Part shown: positions 15,690-24,888 of the stretch, piece after piece
How positions within the stretch are numbered: position 1 is the stretch's first letter
Layout: each line of letters starts with the position of its first letter
Source of the DNA: CAZBSE01 sp964610385
GTDB lineage: Bacteria; Actinomycetota; Humimicrobiia; Humimicrobiales; Humimicrobiaceae
DNA: 64,000 nucleotides
Assembly: GCA_964610385.1 (NCBI GenBank)
Contig: CAZSXW010000001.1
Location: forward strand, 124,001-188,000
Direction of reading: 5' to 3'
Notes under the pieces: generated by a model
Database searches by the model: none
Told to the model about the DNA's origin: nothing
Seen by the model: the letters and a program-made list of their open reading frames with translations, nothing else
Made by a program: the position numbers and the translations under genes

Positions 15690-17168
15690 CTATTCTACTT
15701 CTTTTACATTTATAAGATTGGTGCTTCCCGGTTTATTTACCAGAACTCCGGCTGTGATCGCCACCGTATCACCGTTTCTTATATATTTCAGCTTCTTTGA
15801 AGCGTTTACGGATTCATCAATCATCGCATCAATGTTTTTGGTGAACTTCACCTTTGCCGGTACCACACCCCAGCTCATCATCAACTGCCTGACTACCCAC
15901 CAGTGCGGACTGGTGCCTATTATCATACTTTTCGGTCTGTTTTTAGAAACCTGCCTGGCAGTATATCCTGATTCAGTCGAAGAAATGATCGCTCTAACGT
16001 TTAGTATATTGGCAATCTCACAGGAAGCATAACTTATGGCTTCAGTAATGGTATTATGACTGATCTTTAACTTCTTCCTGAGGATTGCACTATTTCTTAA
16101 AATAGTATCATAATCAAGTGATACTTCTGTCTTATTTATTATTTTTACCATCATCTTCAGGGACTCCAGTGGATACTTACCGACAGCAGTCTCACCGGAA
16201 AGCATAACCGAATCCGAGCCGTCTATGATTGCATTCGCCACGTCACTGACCTCAGCTCGGGTCGGCCTGGAGTTTTTTATCATAGAATTCAGCATCTGAG
16301 TGGCAGTTATTACTGGTTTGCCGGCCATATTGGCTTTTTTTATAATATTTTTCTGAATATGGGGGACTTCTTCTTCATTCATTTCAATACCAAGATCCCC
16401 TCTGGCCACCATAATAGCATCTGCTGAATTTAAAATAGTATCAAAATTATCAACTGCTTCATGCCTCTCGATTTTCGCTATGACCATTACATGACTTTTT
16501 TTACTCTTTATAACTTTTTTAATCTTTTCTATATCAGATGCGCTTCTTACAAAAGATTGAGCTATAAAATCCACTTCAAGCTCGATACCAAGATCTAAAA
16601 ACTTGAAATCCTTTTTGGTAACTGTACTCTCACTTATAGACACTCCCGGCAGGTTGATTCCTTTAAAAGAGCCGAGTATTCCGCCGGTAATCACCTCACA
16701 GACAGCAAACTTTTTAGGAACATTGACATCCAGCACCTTACATTCGATCAAGCCGTCATCGATGAAGACATGGCTACCCTTCTTGATATCTTTTATGAAT
16801 TTATTATAAGTGACCTTGATTACATTATTTATATTTGAGTAGTCCGAATTATGTTTATCGGTAGTAGTAAAAATAAATTTCTGCTTTCTTCCTAGGTTTA
16901 TCTTATTTTTTAGACTGCCGACTCTGATTTTAGGACCCTGAAGATCCAGTATTATTGCAGTATTTTTTTTAAGCTCCCTGGATACTTTTCTTATTTTCTT
17001 AACCAATTCTATAACTTCCTGGGTGTTACTGTGAGAAGTATTTATTCGGGCTATATCCATTCCTCCTTCTATCAATTCCCTTAAAATATCCTCTCCTTCA
17101 CTGGCAGGTCCGATAGTACAGATTATCTTGGTCTTTCTTACGGTATTTCTTTTTTTGCTATTTCCCAT
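15690..17168 (-). CDS. pyk: Pyruvate kinase
   Basis: Pyruvate kinase converts phosphoenolpyruvate and ADP to pyruvate and ATP. Seen are RKTKIICTIGPASE, DIARINTSHS, AIILDLQGPKIRVG, the B domain, IAKIERHEAVDNFD (active-site Lys), DAIMVARGDLGIEM, VITATQMLNSMI and SDVANAIIDGSDSVMLSGETAVGKYP, followed by the C-terminal domain ending HGDT-like at NGDTVAITAGVL. Length 492 is slightly longer than the common 470-480 form. The ATG lies 31 bp inside the upstream mazG gene, with AAGGA 12 nt before it. No PEP-utiliser extension is present. Confidence 0.96.
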   Translation of the reverse strand: MGNSKKRNTVRKTKIICTIGPASEGEDILRELIEGGMDIARINTSHSNTQEVIELVKKIRKVSRELKKNTAIILDLQGPKIRVGSLKNKINLGRKQKFIFTTTDKHNSDYSNINNVIKVTYNKFIKDIKKGSHVFIDDGLIECKVLDVNVPKKFAVCEVITGGILGSFKGINLPGVSISESTVTKKDFKFLDLGIELEVDFIAQSFVRSASDIEKIKKVIKSKKSHVMVIAKIERHEAVDNFDTILNSADAIMVARGDLGIEMNEEEVPHIQKNIIKKANMAGKPVITATQMLNSMIKNSRPTRAEVSDVANAIIDGSDSVMLSGETAVGKYPLESLKMMVKIINKTEVSLDYDTILRNSAILRKKLKISHNTITEAISYASCEIANILNVRAIISSTESGYTARQVSKNRPKSMIIGTSPHWWVVRQLMMSWGVVPAKVKFTKNIDAMIDESVNASKKLKYIRNGDTVAITAGVLVNKPGSTNLINVKEVE

Positions 17169-17977
17169 AATTTATCTTTTTCCTTAAGAGGCAGTTTTTT
17201 AAAATCCAAACTGTTTTTATCGGCATACTTCTCCATAGAATCAAATCTTTTTATAAACTTTTTACTGGTTTCGTATAAGCTTTGTTCACAATCCATATCC
17301 AAGTGCCTGCTTATATTTACCATGGTAAAAAGGACATCACCAATCTCACCCGAGATATACTTTTTCCTATCCTTTTTTATCTCATTTCTGAGTTCAGTCA
17401 GCTCCTCTTCCATTTTTTCGAATATATCACCTGTATTCTCCCAATCAAAACCCAGCCTTGAAGCTCTGTTCTGAATCTCAAAAGCATAATGAAGCGAGGG
17501 CAAGGATCTCGGAATGCCGCTGAAAATTGAACCAGGTTTTTTAAATTTCTCCTTCCTTTCCCTTTTCTTTATTTCTTCCCAGTTTTGCAGTATTTTTTCA
17601 CTGGTGGTCAGGTCCAATCCATTGAACACATGGGGATGTCTTCTTATAAGTTTTTTTATAATACCTTTAAGTACACTGCTTATATCAAACTCTTTATCTT
17701 CAGACGCTATCTGGCAGTGAAAGACTACTTGCAGAAGCAGATCTCCCAGTTCTTCCCTGAGTCCGTTATAATCATCATTTTCGATACTCTCAACAGCCTC
17801 GTATGTCTCTTCAATAAGATTTTTCTTAATGGTTTTGTGGTTTTGCTCTCTGTCCCACATACACCCGTCAGGTGATCTGAGTTTTTTCATTATATTTACT
17901 AAAATGGCAAACAGCTTACCACTATCGCTGATTTTATCTATATTTTCCAGATCACTACTGTTTAGGCCTGATTTCAT
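17138..17977 (-). CDS. mazG: Nucleoside triphosphate pyrophosphohydrolase MazG
   Basis: MazG hydrolyses nucleoside triphosphates to monophosphates and PPi. Two MazG domains are visible. The first has CMWDREQNHKTIKKNLIEETYEAVESI and EELGDLLLQVVFH (EExxE...ExxD metal site). The second has RLGFDWENTGDIFEKMEEELTELRNEI and EIGDVLFTMVNISRHL. Length 279 is normal for the tandem form. Its start overlaps the stop of the upstream PPIase gene by 4 bp (ATGA), and its end overlaps pyk by 31 bp. mfd followed by mazG is common in Actinobacteria and Firmicutes. An N-terminal extension of about 25 residues is not part of the domain. Confidence 0.94.
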   Translation of the reverse strand: MKSGLNSSDLENIDKISDSGKLFAILVNIMKKLRSPDGCMWDREQNHKTIKKNLIEETYEAVESIENDDYNGLREELGDLLLQVVFHCQIASEDKEFDISSVLKGIIKKLIRRHPHVFNGLDLTTSEKILQNWEEIKKRERKEKFKKPGSIFSGIPRSLPSLHYAFEIQNRASRLGFDWENTGDIFEKMEEELTELRNEIKKDRKKYISGEIGDVLFTMVNISRHLDMDCEQSLYETSKKFIKRFDSMEKYADKNSLDFKKLPLKEKDKLWEIAKKEIP

Positions 17978-19014
17978 TCTTGTTCTTCCTCTTGGTCATT
18001 ATTAAGAGTACCCTCTACATCTGTAAAGTATTTTATATTCACTTTCTCTATCAATGAATAAATAAAATTGATCCATTCTTCTGATTTATGTGAATCCAAT
18101 AGATATGTTTTTAAATCTTCTTCGATTTCTTCATAATCCTGATAATACTCTTCCTTACGGTCAATTGCTTTTATGATATGAAATCCATATACAGTCTCAA
18201 CGATACCGCTTGTTTCCCCCTCATCCAGTGAAAATAATGCCTGGTCAAATTCTTCTACCATTTGTCCTTCGCTTATATAGCCCAGGTCTCCTCCGTTTTC
18301 AGCAGTTGACTGGTCGTCCGAATACAGTCGTGCCAGCTCTTCAAAATCTTCCCCATCTTTTAATTTATCCCGTATCATCTCTATTTTATCCCGGGCTTCT
18401 TCTCTTCCCTCTTCAGTTTCTTCAGAACCGTCTTCCACCCAGGGGAACATAGCCAGAATATGGCTTGCTTTTATCTGCACCGGGACTAAAAAATCTTCTT
18501 TTTTATCATTATAATACTCTCTTGCTTCCCGGTCAGTCACTTCTATGTTCACAGTGATTTTCTCATATATTTCGCTGCTTATCATCTGGTTTTTTAAATA
18601 GTCCTTTAAGAAACCTCTATCCATACCCATGCTCTTTAAAGCACTTTCAAAATCTTTTTCCGACCCGTATGTATCGACCAACGACTCCACCTGTTCATCA
18701 ACTTCCTGATCGCTTACATTAATATTATTTTCTTCAGCATACTTCTCAAGAAGTTTTATGACTATAAGTGAATCGATAATATTTACTTCCAGTGTCTTTA
18801 ATTCCTCTTCGTTTTCGGCTAATTCTCCATCCTGACTCTGACTGCTTATAAAATTCATATAGGCATCTACTTCTTTTTGTTTTACCTCTATTCCATCCAC
18901 CGTAGCTACAGTTTTACTGTAAAAAACAAATAAATAGATAAGTGTTGCAGAAACCAATAAAACAACGGAGAATACGATAATGAGAATTACGTTTCTTTTT
19001 AATTTTCCCTTCAA
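17974..19014 (-). CDS. Membrane-anchored SurA/PrsA-like peptidyl-prolyl isomerase
   Basis: A 346-residue extracytoplasmic folding factor. Residues about 9-32 form an N-terminal membrane anchor (VILIIVFSVVLLVSATLIYLFVF) with no lipobox cysteine. Residues about 36-165 form a SurA_N-like chaperone domain. Residues about 175-290 form a parvulin rotamase domain (KASHILAMF, ARLYSDDQSTAENGGDLGYISEGQMVEEFDQALF, GFHIIKAIDR). The C-terminus is acidic. The start is a TTG with GGAAGGTAAGGA immediately upstream. The gene sits between mfd and mazG, a position seen in several anaerobic Firmicutes and deep Actinobacteria. Confidence 0.9.
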   Translation of the reverse strand: MKGKLKRNVILIIVFSVVLLVSATLIYLFVFYSKTVATVDGIEVKQKEVDAYMNFISSQSQDGELAENEEELKTLEVNIIDSLIVIKLLEKYAEENNINVSDQEVDEQVESLVDTYGSEKDFESALKSMGMDRGFLKDYLKNQMISSEIYEKITVNIEVTDREAREYYNDKKEDFLVPVQIKASHILAMFPWVEDGSEETEEGREEARDKIEMIRDKLKDGEDFEELARLYSDDQSTAENGGDLGYISEGQMVEEFDQALFSLDEGETSGIVETVYGFHIIKAIDRKEEYYQDYEEIEEDLKTYLLDSHKSEEWINFIYSLIEKVNIKYFTDVEGTLNNDQEEEQE

Positions 19015-19042
19015 TCCTTACCTTCCTTCTTTTTGATAAATG

Positions 19043-22000
19043 TTACGTAAAACTTATTATATCATTTAGATAGCTTAACACTAAATCCAAATCAATATCT
19101 CTTTGAACTTTTTTTATTACAATTTGTTTCGGTACCTGCTCATATACCAGATTTTTATTCTTTCTATTTATTTCTCTTGCTTTTTTCTCATTCATGATCA
19201 CTTTTTTTAAGATAATCCCCTTCCTGCTGGAGAAAATGAGCTTTTCTATTTTTACTTTCTTAAGCAAATATTTTATTTTTGCTATGTTTATAAGGTTTTC
19301 CACCACTGGCGGTGCTTCTTTATATCTTGAAATCATCTTTTTTCTGATCTCTTCTATATCTTCAAGACTTTCGGCACCACCGAGAACTTTATAGATATTG
19401 ATCCTGTCTCTTTCATTTTCAATATAATTTCTTGGGATATATGCACTTACAGGTAAATCTATTTGAATGTTTATGTCCTCTTCTATCTTTTTACCCTTTA
19501 GTTTTTCAATCTCTTCATTTACTATCTGGCAGTACATATCGAAACCGACACTGTTAATATGACCGTGCTGCCTTGGACCCAGTATTTCCCCCGCTCCCCT
19601 TATCTCCAGATCTCTCATAGCCACATTATATCCCGAGCCGAGGTCGGTATATTCGGTCAGGGCTTTGAGCCTTTGAAACGCAGCAAGACTTATATTTCCC
19701 TTATGAGGATAGAAGAAATAAGAATAAGCTCTTTCGGAAGATCTGCCCACTCTGCCCCTTAATTGATAAAGCTGGGAAAGACCGAATAAATGCGAATTCT
19801 CCACAATCAATGTATTGACATTGGCAATATCCATACCGGATTCTATTATTGAAGTGGTAAGAAGTAAATCGTACTTTTTAGCTATAAAATCGCTCATTAT
19901 TTTTTCAATCCTGCTTCCCTCCATACGACCATGGGTCAGGGCAATCCTTGCTTCCGGTATCAACTGCCGAAGATGGTTTTTTTTATTCTCTATATTTAAT
20001 ATTCTGTTATATACATAATAAACCTGCCCACCCCTGCTTATTTCCCTCTCTATCGCTCTTTTTATTACTATATAATCTGTCTCACCTACAAAAGTCTCTA
20101 TTGGGTTTCTTCCTTCAGGATATGTCTCGATCAAAACGACGTCTCTTACTCCTGCAAGAGACATATACAGGGTTCTGGGAATCGGGGTAGCACTAAGAGT
20201 TAGTACATCTGCCTTGGTCTTTAACAACTTTATCTTTTCCTTGCTGTTGACTCCGAATCTCTGCTCTTCATCAACGATTATAAAGCCCAGGTCTCTGGGT
20301 TTTACATCTTCCTGCAGGATACGGTGTGTTCCTATTATCATGTCTATCTTTCCATTATTAAAATCGTCAATTATTTCCTTCTGTTTTTTTCTGCTCCTGA
20401 ACCGGCTTAAGACTTCCAGGATTACAGGATAGTCACTGTAACGCTGGCTGAATGTTTGATAATGCTGATCAGCAAGAATAGTAGTGGGTACAAGCATCAT
20501 AACCTGCTTCCCATCCTCTATAGCTTTAAAAGCTGCTCTTACAGCTACTTCGGTCTTTCCAAATCCCACATCCCCTATCATAAGTATATCCATCGGCTTG
20601 GGTTTACGCATGGCATTTTTTACCTGTCCTATAGCCTTTATCTGATCAGGAGTCTCTTTAAAAGGAAATAGATCTTCTATTTCTTTCTGCCAGGGACTGT
20701 CTTCCGGGAATGAATAGCCCCTGGTAGATTCTCTTTCTGCATATAATTTAGCAAGGTCAATTGCAAGCTTCCTTACTGATTTTCTTACTCTATTTTTTAG
20801 GTTATTCCACTGCCTGGAATCAAGTGTAGTCACAACAGGTTCTTTGGCCCCTATATATCTGCCTATCCTGTCAGCCTGCCAGGTAGGGACATACAGCTTA
20901 TCATTATTTGCATATTCTATTAAAAAGTATTCCCTCTTATGCCCACCGGCCTGTTTAGAAACGATATCAATATACTTTCCTATACCATGGTTTTTATGGA
21001 CTACATACTCTCCGGATCTAAAATCTTTGAAATCTTTTCCTGCAGAAATCCTTTCTTCAAATACTTCGTAAAGCATCTGCTCATAGATATCCAATTCTCC
21101 GTATAATGAGAAATCCCCGGACTGGTAACCTCTGTACAACCTGCTGTCCGAAATATTAATAATGTCTGGTTTAAGCAAAGAATATTTTACTTTGGATTCT
21201 GATTTTAGATGGCTGTATGATAACGAGTTATTCAATAATAACTCTTCTACTTTCTTTCTTCTCTCATCCCTTTTCACAGAGATGATGACTTTTTTACGAC
21301 TCCTTATGTCCTTTTTAATATTGTCTATAAAAAGAGCAGAGTTCCCATAACTTTTTTTCTGCCTTGTTATACTGTTTAGATTATATTTATTTTTACATTT
21401 GCTCTCTTGCTTCGTGGAAACCAAATTTAATTTAAGATAAAAATCTCCGCTTTCAAGAAAATCCTCCCTCACAAGGTAGGACTCGATGACCTTTATGTTG
21501 TCTGTTACAAGAATATCTTTATCCCTGTCCAATGACCTGTTTAGAATGTCTATATCGCTTTTTACTTTTAAACAGATCTCTAATGGGTCACATAATATGA
21601 CTGCAAACTGCTTTATATTTTTCTTTAAAAGATCAATAAGGGAAATCATCTTACCGGTTGATTCTCTTCTATCTTTCTTTTTTATTTCCCAGGGATTTAT
21701 GTTTGGGAAGATAGATATTTTTTTTACTTTCTTTTCAGGCTTTTGATTCGAGACATTATAAAAGAATATCTTTTCTGCCGTGTCGCCAAAAAAATCAATC
21801 CTTATCGGGTTTTTGCCTGTCATGTCAAAAACATCAATAACCTCACCCCTTATGCTAAACTCTCCCCTATCGTAGACCTGATTCACCCTTTCATAACCGC
21901 TTTTAATCAACCAGTCCATAAGTTTATCCCTTTCATACTCGCCCTCGGTCTCTATGGTCATGCTTTTTAATCTACTTATTTCCGATGACGGCATTAAATT

Positions 22001-22411
22001 CATCAAAGAACTACTGGGAGCGATTATAAAAAAATTATTGCCGGATCTGCTGTCGTTGATTAAAATTTTAATAGTCCTCAATCTACTGGTAAGATTCTCT
22101 GCAGCAGTGAGCTTGTTTTTATAAAAAATACTGTTGCCCAAACTAGTAAAGCTTAAAATCTCGACCCCGGGAACAATACATTTTATCTCATTCTCAAGCT
22201 CACACGCCCTTTCCAGCGTGGATGTAATCACTAGAGCGGGGGTCTTGAATTCATGCTGGAAACTGCTTATTATAAAAGGCCAGACATCCTCATCTGCAAT
22301 AATAGTATCAGTACTTTTGTTGTCTTCTTTTGCATTCTCTGACCTTTTCCTTTTATAAAGCTCTACGAACTCCTGCCACTGTTTTTCACTTATAAAATTT
22401 TCTAAAAACAC
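19043..22411 (-). CDS. mfd: Transcription-repair coupling factor Mfd
   Basis: Mfd removes RNA polymerase stalled at lesions and recruits UvrA. The 1122-residue protein shows all domains in order: an N-terminal UvrB-like region (to about 400), the RNA polymerase-interacting CarD-like domain (SGEYVVHKNHGIGKYIDIV, about 455-530), the RecG-like motor with Walker A MIGDVGFGKTEVAVRAA, VDEEQRFG (DEEQ box), TLSATPIPRTL, and the second RecA fold with GRVGRS, TRG motif region RDLEIRGAGEILGPRQHG, and a C-terminal D7 domain. Upstream is pth (122 bp gap), downstream the PPIase. The pth-mfd-mazG order is conserved in many Gram-positives. Confidence 0.97.
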   Translation of the reverse strand: MFLENFISEKQWQEFVELYKRKRSENAKEDNKSTDTIIADEDVWPFIISSFQHEFKTPALVITSTLERACELENEIKCIVPGVEILSFTSLGNSIFYKNKLTAAENLTSRLRTIKILINDSRSGNNFFIIAPSSSLMNLMPSSEISRLKSMTIETEGEYERDKLMDWLIKSGYERVNQVYDRGEFSIRGEVIDVFDMTGKNPIRIDFFGDTAEKIFFYNVSNQKPEKKVKKISIFPNINPWEIKKKDRRESTGKMISLIDLLKKNIKQFAVILCDPLEICLKVKSDIDILNRSLDRDKDILVTDNIKVIESYLVREDFLESGDFYLKLNLVSTKQESKCKNKYNLNSITRQKKSYGNSALFIDNIKKDIRSRKKVIISVKRDERRKKVEELLLNNSLSYSHLKSESKVKYSLLKPDIINISDSRLYRGYQSGDFSLYGELDIYEQMLYEVFEERISAGKDFKDFRSGEYVVHKNHGIGKYIDIVSKQAGGHKREYFLIEYANNDKLYVPTWQADRIGRYIGAKEPVVTTLDSRQWNNLKNRVRKSVRKLAIDLAKLYAERESTRGYSFPEDSPWQKEIEDLFPFKETPDQIKAIGQVKNAMRKPKPMDILMIGDVGFGKTEVAVRAAFKAIEDGKQVMMLVPTTILADQHYQTFSQRYSDYPVILEVLSRFRSRKKQKEIIDDFNNGKIDMIIGTHRILQEDVKPRDLGFIIVDEEQRFGVNSKEKIKLLKTKADVLTLSATPIPRTLYMSLAGVRDVVLIETYPEGRNPIETFVGETDYIVIKRAIEREISRGGQVYYVYNRILNIENKKNHLRQLIPEARIALTHGRMEGSRIEKIMSDFIAKKYDLLLTTSIIESGMDIANVNTLIVENSHLFGLSQLYQLRGRVGRSSERAYSYFFYPHKGNISLAAFQRLKALTEYTDLGSGYNVAMRDLEIRGAGEILGPRQHGHINSVGFDMYCQIVNEEIEKLKGKKIEEDINIQIDLPVSAYIPRNYIENERDRINIYKVLGGAESLEDIEEIRKKMISRYKEAPPVVENLINIAKIKYLLKKVKIEKLIFSSRKGIILKKVIMNEKKAREINRKNKNLVYEQVPKQIVIKKVQRDIDLDLVLSYLNDIISFT

Positions 22412-22533
22412 GCCGTACTCCCATAAACCAATAATCTCCGAGCAGAATAATTATATAAAAAAACAATTAAAAAATAAGAATAATAAGAGGATTTTATCGG
22501 GAATAAAACTAAATGCTTTCAATCAAGATACCT

Positions 22534-23091
22534 TCAGTTGTATTTATTCATGGCATATTCAATACCTTCTTCAAGGTAATCCTTGATCATATCCAGTGAT
22601 CTGATTATGCATATCTCGACTTCTTCTCTTTCTCTTTTCCCAAACTCCTCAAGTACATAATCAGACGGGTTCTGTCTTCCCGGAGGCCTTCCCAAACCAA
22701 AACGGAGACGGTCGAAATCATGGCTTCCAAGTTTTTCCACAATTGACTCGAGCCCCTTATGCCCCCCGGTATTTCCGCCCGATTTCATCTTTAATTCTCC
22801 AAAATCAATATCAATATCGTCATGGATTACAAGTATTGTCTTTATCTTCTTTCCAAAGAACCTGCAGCATAGATCAACGGCAGTACCTGAATCATTCATA
22901 AAAGTCTGAGGTTTTAAGATTATTAGTTTTTTCCTGTTATAGGTAGATTCTGTTACCAAAGAATTGAATTTGCGGTAAGTCTTCTTCTTTTCAAGACTGT
23001 CTGTTACTTTATCAGCAATTCTGAATCCTATATTATGCCTGGTAAATTCATAACTTTTTCCAGGATTGCCGAGACCGACAATTAAAACCAT
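22534..23091 (-). CDS. pth: Peptidyl-tRNA hydrolase
   Basis: Pth releases tRNA from prematurely ended peptidyl-tRNAs. Family motifs are LIVGLGNPGKSYEFTRHNIGFRI with Asn and catalytic His near residue 20, LKPQTFMNDSG, VIHDDIDIDFGELKMKSGGNTGGHKGLESI, and FDRLRFGLGRP. Length 185 is typical. It starts 2 bp after the rplY stop and is therefore translationally linked to it. The sequence upstream of the ATG has no strong SD, in line with coupling. Confidence 0.96.
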   Translation of the reverse strand: MVLIVGLGNPGKSYEFTRHNIGFRIADKVTDSLEKKKTYRKFNSLVTESTYNRKKLIILKPQTFMNDSGTAVDLCCRFFGKKIKTILVIHDDIDIDFGELKMKSGGNTGGHKGLESIVEKLGSHDFDRLRFGLGRPPGRQNPSDYVLEEFGKREREEVEICIIRSLDMIKDYLEEGIEYAMNKYN

Positions 23092-23093
23092 GA

Positions 23094-23837
23094 TTACTGT
23101 TTTTCCTTGGAACCTTTTTCCTTCTTATGTTCTTCTTCCTTCGGTTGTTCTTTACCTTCCTCTTCAGGTTCCTCTTTCTCCTTACCGATCACTTCGGGTT
23201 CGACGATTTCTTCTTCTTCAGCTTCTTCTTCAGTGACTAATTCTTCTTCCTTCAGTTCTGTCGGATGAATTATAGAGACAACTACTTCTTCGGGTTCGTT
23301 TAATATTTTGATTTCACCGGGAACATCAATATCAGAAACCCTGACTGCTATACCCATATCCAGATTCTTAATATCATACTCGATGTATTCCGGAATGTCT
23401 TTGGGAAGGCAGGAGATATGAAGTTCTCTCAGACCATGCTGCAGAACGCCACCGCCCTCTTTGACGCCTACGGCTATCTCTTCATTTATAATATGTATAG
23501 GCACGCTGGTCTCTATTTCATTTTCCATTTTTATCCTTAAAAAATCCAGGTGAATGAATTCTCTTGTTATAGGATCCCTTTGAAATTCTTTTATCAGAAC
23601 AGTCTCTTTGGAATTCTTTTTTGCATCGTCGATCTGCATATTAAAAATCATGCTGAATATGCTTTTCCCCTTGAGCAGGTTCTTGAATTCCTTTTCCTTT
23701 ACCTTGATACTGACCGGCTCTTTATTTAAACCATATACAACAGCAGGTATATAGTAGCCGACCCTCAATCTCTTAGAAGCCCTGCTTTTTATTTCACTTT
23801 CATTTCTCTTTTCGACTGCTAAAGCTATGTTTTCCAT
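23094..23837 (-). CDS. rplY: Large ribosomal subunit protein bL25 (CTC form)
   Basis: bL25 binds 5S rRNA. Residues about 1-92 are the L25 domain (LAVEKRNESEIKSRASKRLRVGYYIPAVVYG, then DPITREFIHLDFL). Residues about 98-190 are the TL5/CTC C-terminal beta domain (VPIHIINEEIAVGVKEGGGVLQHGLRELHISCLPKDIP and IKILNEPEEVVVSI). The last 50 residues are a Glu/Lys-rich tail of low complexity, longer than usual. It lies between prs and pth, the common actinobacterial and bacillar order. CTC-type proteins are often induced by stress, but no such signal was found in sequence. Confidence 0.95.
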   Translation of the reverse strand: MENIALAVEKRNESEIKSRASKRLRVGYYIPAVVYGLNKEPVSIKVKEKEFKNLLKGKSIFSMIFNMQIDDAKKNSKETVLIKEFQRDPITREFIHLDFLRIKMENEIETSVPIHIINEEIAVGVKEGGGVLQHGLRELHISCLPKDIPEYIEYDIKNLDMGIAVRVSDIDVPGEIKILNEPEEVVVSIIHPTELKEEELVTEEEAEEEEIVEPEVIGKEKEEPEEEGKEQPKEEEHKKEKGSKEKQ

Positions 23838-23868
23838 TTATATCTGCACCTGCCTTGTCTATTAGGAT

Positions 23869-24849
23869 TTAAACCAAATTTTCACCTTTGAACAACTCGC
23901 TTACCGATTTGCAATAATAAACTTTTTTTATTGTTTTTGCAAGCAGAGAGGCGATGGATAGCACTTTTATTTTATCTGTGCTTACTTTGTCTTTAAGGGG
24001 GATAGTATCCATCACTACAAGCTCTTCAATTGCAGAATTCTTTAGTCTTTTTACTGCATCACCGGAAAAAATAGGATGCGTTGCACCCACATAGACCTTC
24101 TTTGCTTTATGTCTAAAAAGCATATCAACAGCTTTAAGCAGTGTTCCCCCGGTGTCTATGATATCATCAAAGATTATGGCTTCTTTCCCTTCTACATCTC
24201 CTACTATATGCTCTATTTCCGCTTCATTGGGAGTAGGCCTTCTTTTATGAAGTATAGCAAGAGGAAAATGCAGTCTTTTTGCAAATATGCTTGCCCTTTT
24301 TACGCCCCCTACATCCGGACTTACTACTACACCGTTTTTTATATTTTTATCTTTAAAATACTTGGCAATTATAGGTATAGCGGTAACATGGTCTACGGGT
24401 ATGTCAAAGAATCCCTGTATTGTCGCAGCATGCAGATCGACCAGTATGGCCCTGTCCATCCCTGCTATAGAAAGCAGATCCGCAAATAATTTTGCAGTTA
24501 TTGGTTCCCTTCCTTCCGCCTTTTTGTCCTGACGTGCATAGCCATAATGAGGAATCACGGCATTTATCATCGTCGCGGAAGCTCTCTTTAGTGCATCTAT
24601 CATTATGAGTAACTCCATTATATTATCATTTATTGGATCGCAGCATGTCTGTACTACAAATACTTCTGCACCTCTGACGCTTTCATCAAACTTTACATAT
24701 ATTTCACCATTACTGAATTTATTCCTGGTGACTCTTCCGGCATTTATGCCCAGCTCTTTTGCAATCATTCCTGTAAGCTTAATAGCAGAGGAACCGGAAA
24801 ACAGCATCAATCTCCTGTTGATTAAATTTTCTTTTATACCCCCCATCAT
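23869..24849 (-). CDS. prs: Ribose-phosphate pyrophosphokinase
   Basis: PRPP synthase makes phosphoribosyl pyrophosphate from ribose 5-phosphate and ATP for nucleotide, His and Trp synthesis. Class I motifs are LFSGSSAIKLTGMIAKELG, KFSNGEIYVKF, VIPHYGYARQDKKAEGREPITAKLFADLL (ATP-binding flag region), VDLHAATIQGFFDIPVDHV, VSPDVGGVKRA and the PRPP loop IIFDDIIDTGGTL. Length 326 is slightly over the usual 310-320. AAAGGAG lies 10 nt before the ATG. It follows the glmU-like gene by 39 bp. Confidence 0.97.
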   Translation of the reverse strand: MMGGIKENLINRRLMLFSGSSAIKLTGMIAKELGINAGRVTRNKFSNGEIYVKFDESVRGAEVFVVQTCCDPINDNIMELLIMIDALKRASATMINAVIPHYGYARQDKKAEGREPITAKLFADLLSIAGMDRAILVDLHAATIQGFFDIPVDHVTAIPIIAKYFKDKNIKNGVVVSPDVGGVKRASIFAKRLHFPLAILHKRRPTPNEAEIEHIVGDVEGKEAIIFDDIIDTGGTLLKAVDMLFRHKAKKVYVGATHPIFSGDAVKRLKNSAIEELVVMDTIPLKDKVSTDKIKVLSIASLLAKTIKKVYYCKSVSELFKGENLV

Positions 24850-24888
24850 AAATAATTTACTCCTTTATATTTTTTTATTTTAATCTTA

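Noticed and set aside
24076..24489. A 137-codon plus-strand open frame opposite prs
   Set aside because: It mirrors the conserved PRPP synthase sequence, its composition is Tyr/Arg-rich and there is no SD.
24850..24888. A possible frameshift that would restore the GlmU acetyltransferase domain
   Set aside because: Only 39 bp separate the genes, far less than the missing domain, and prs starts normally.
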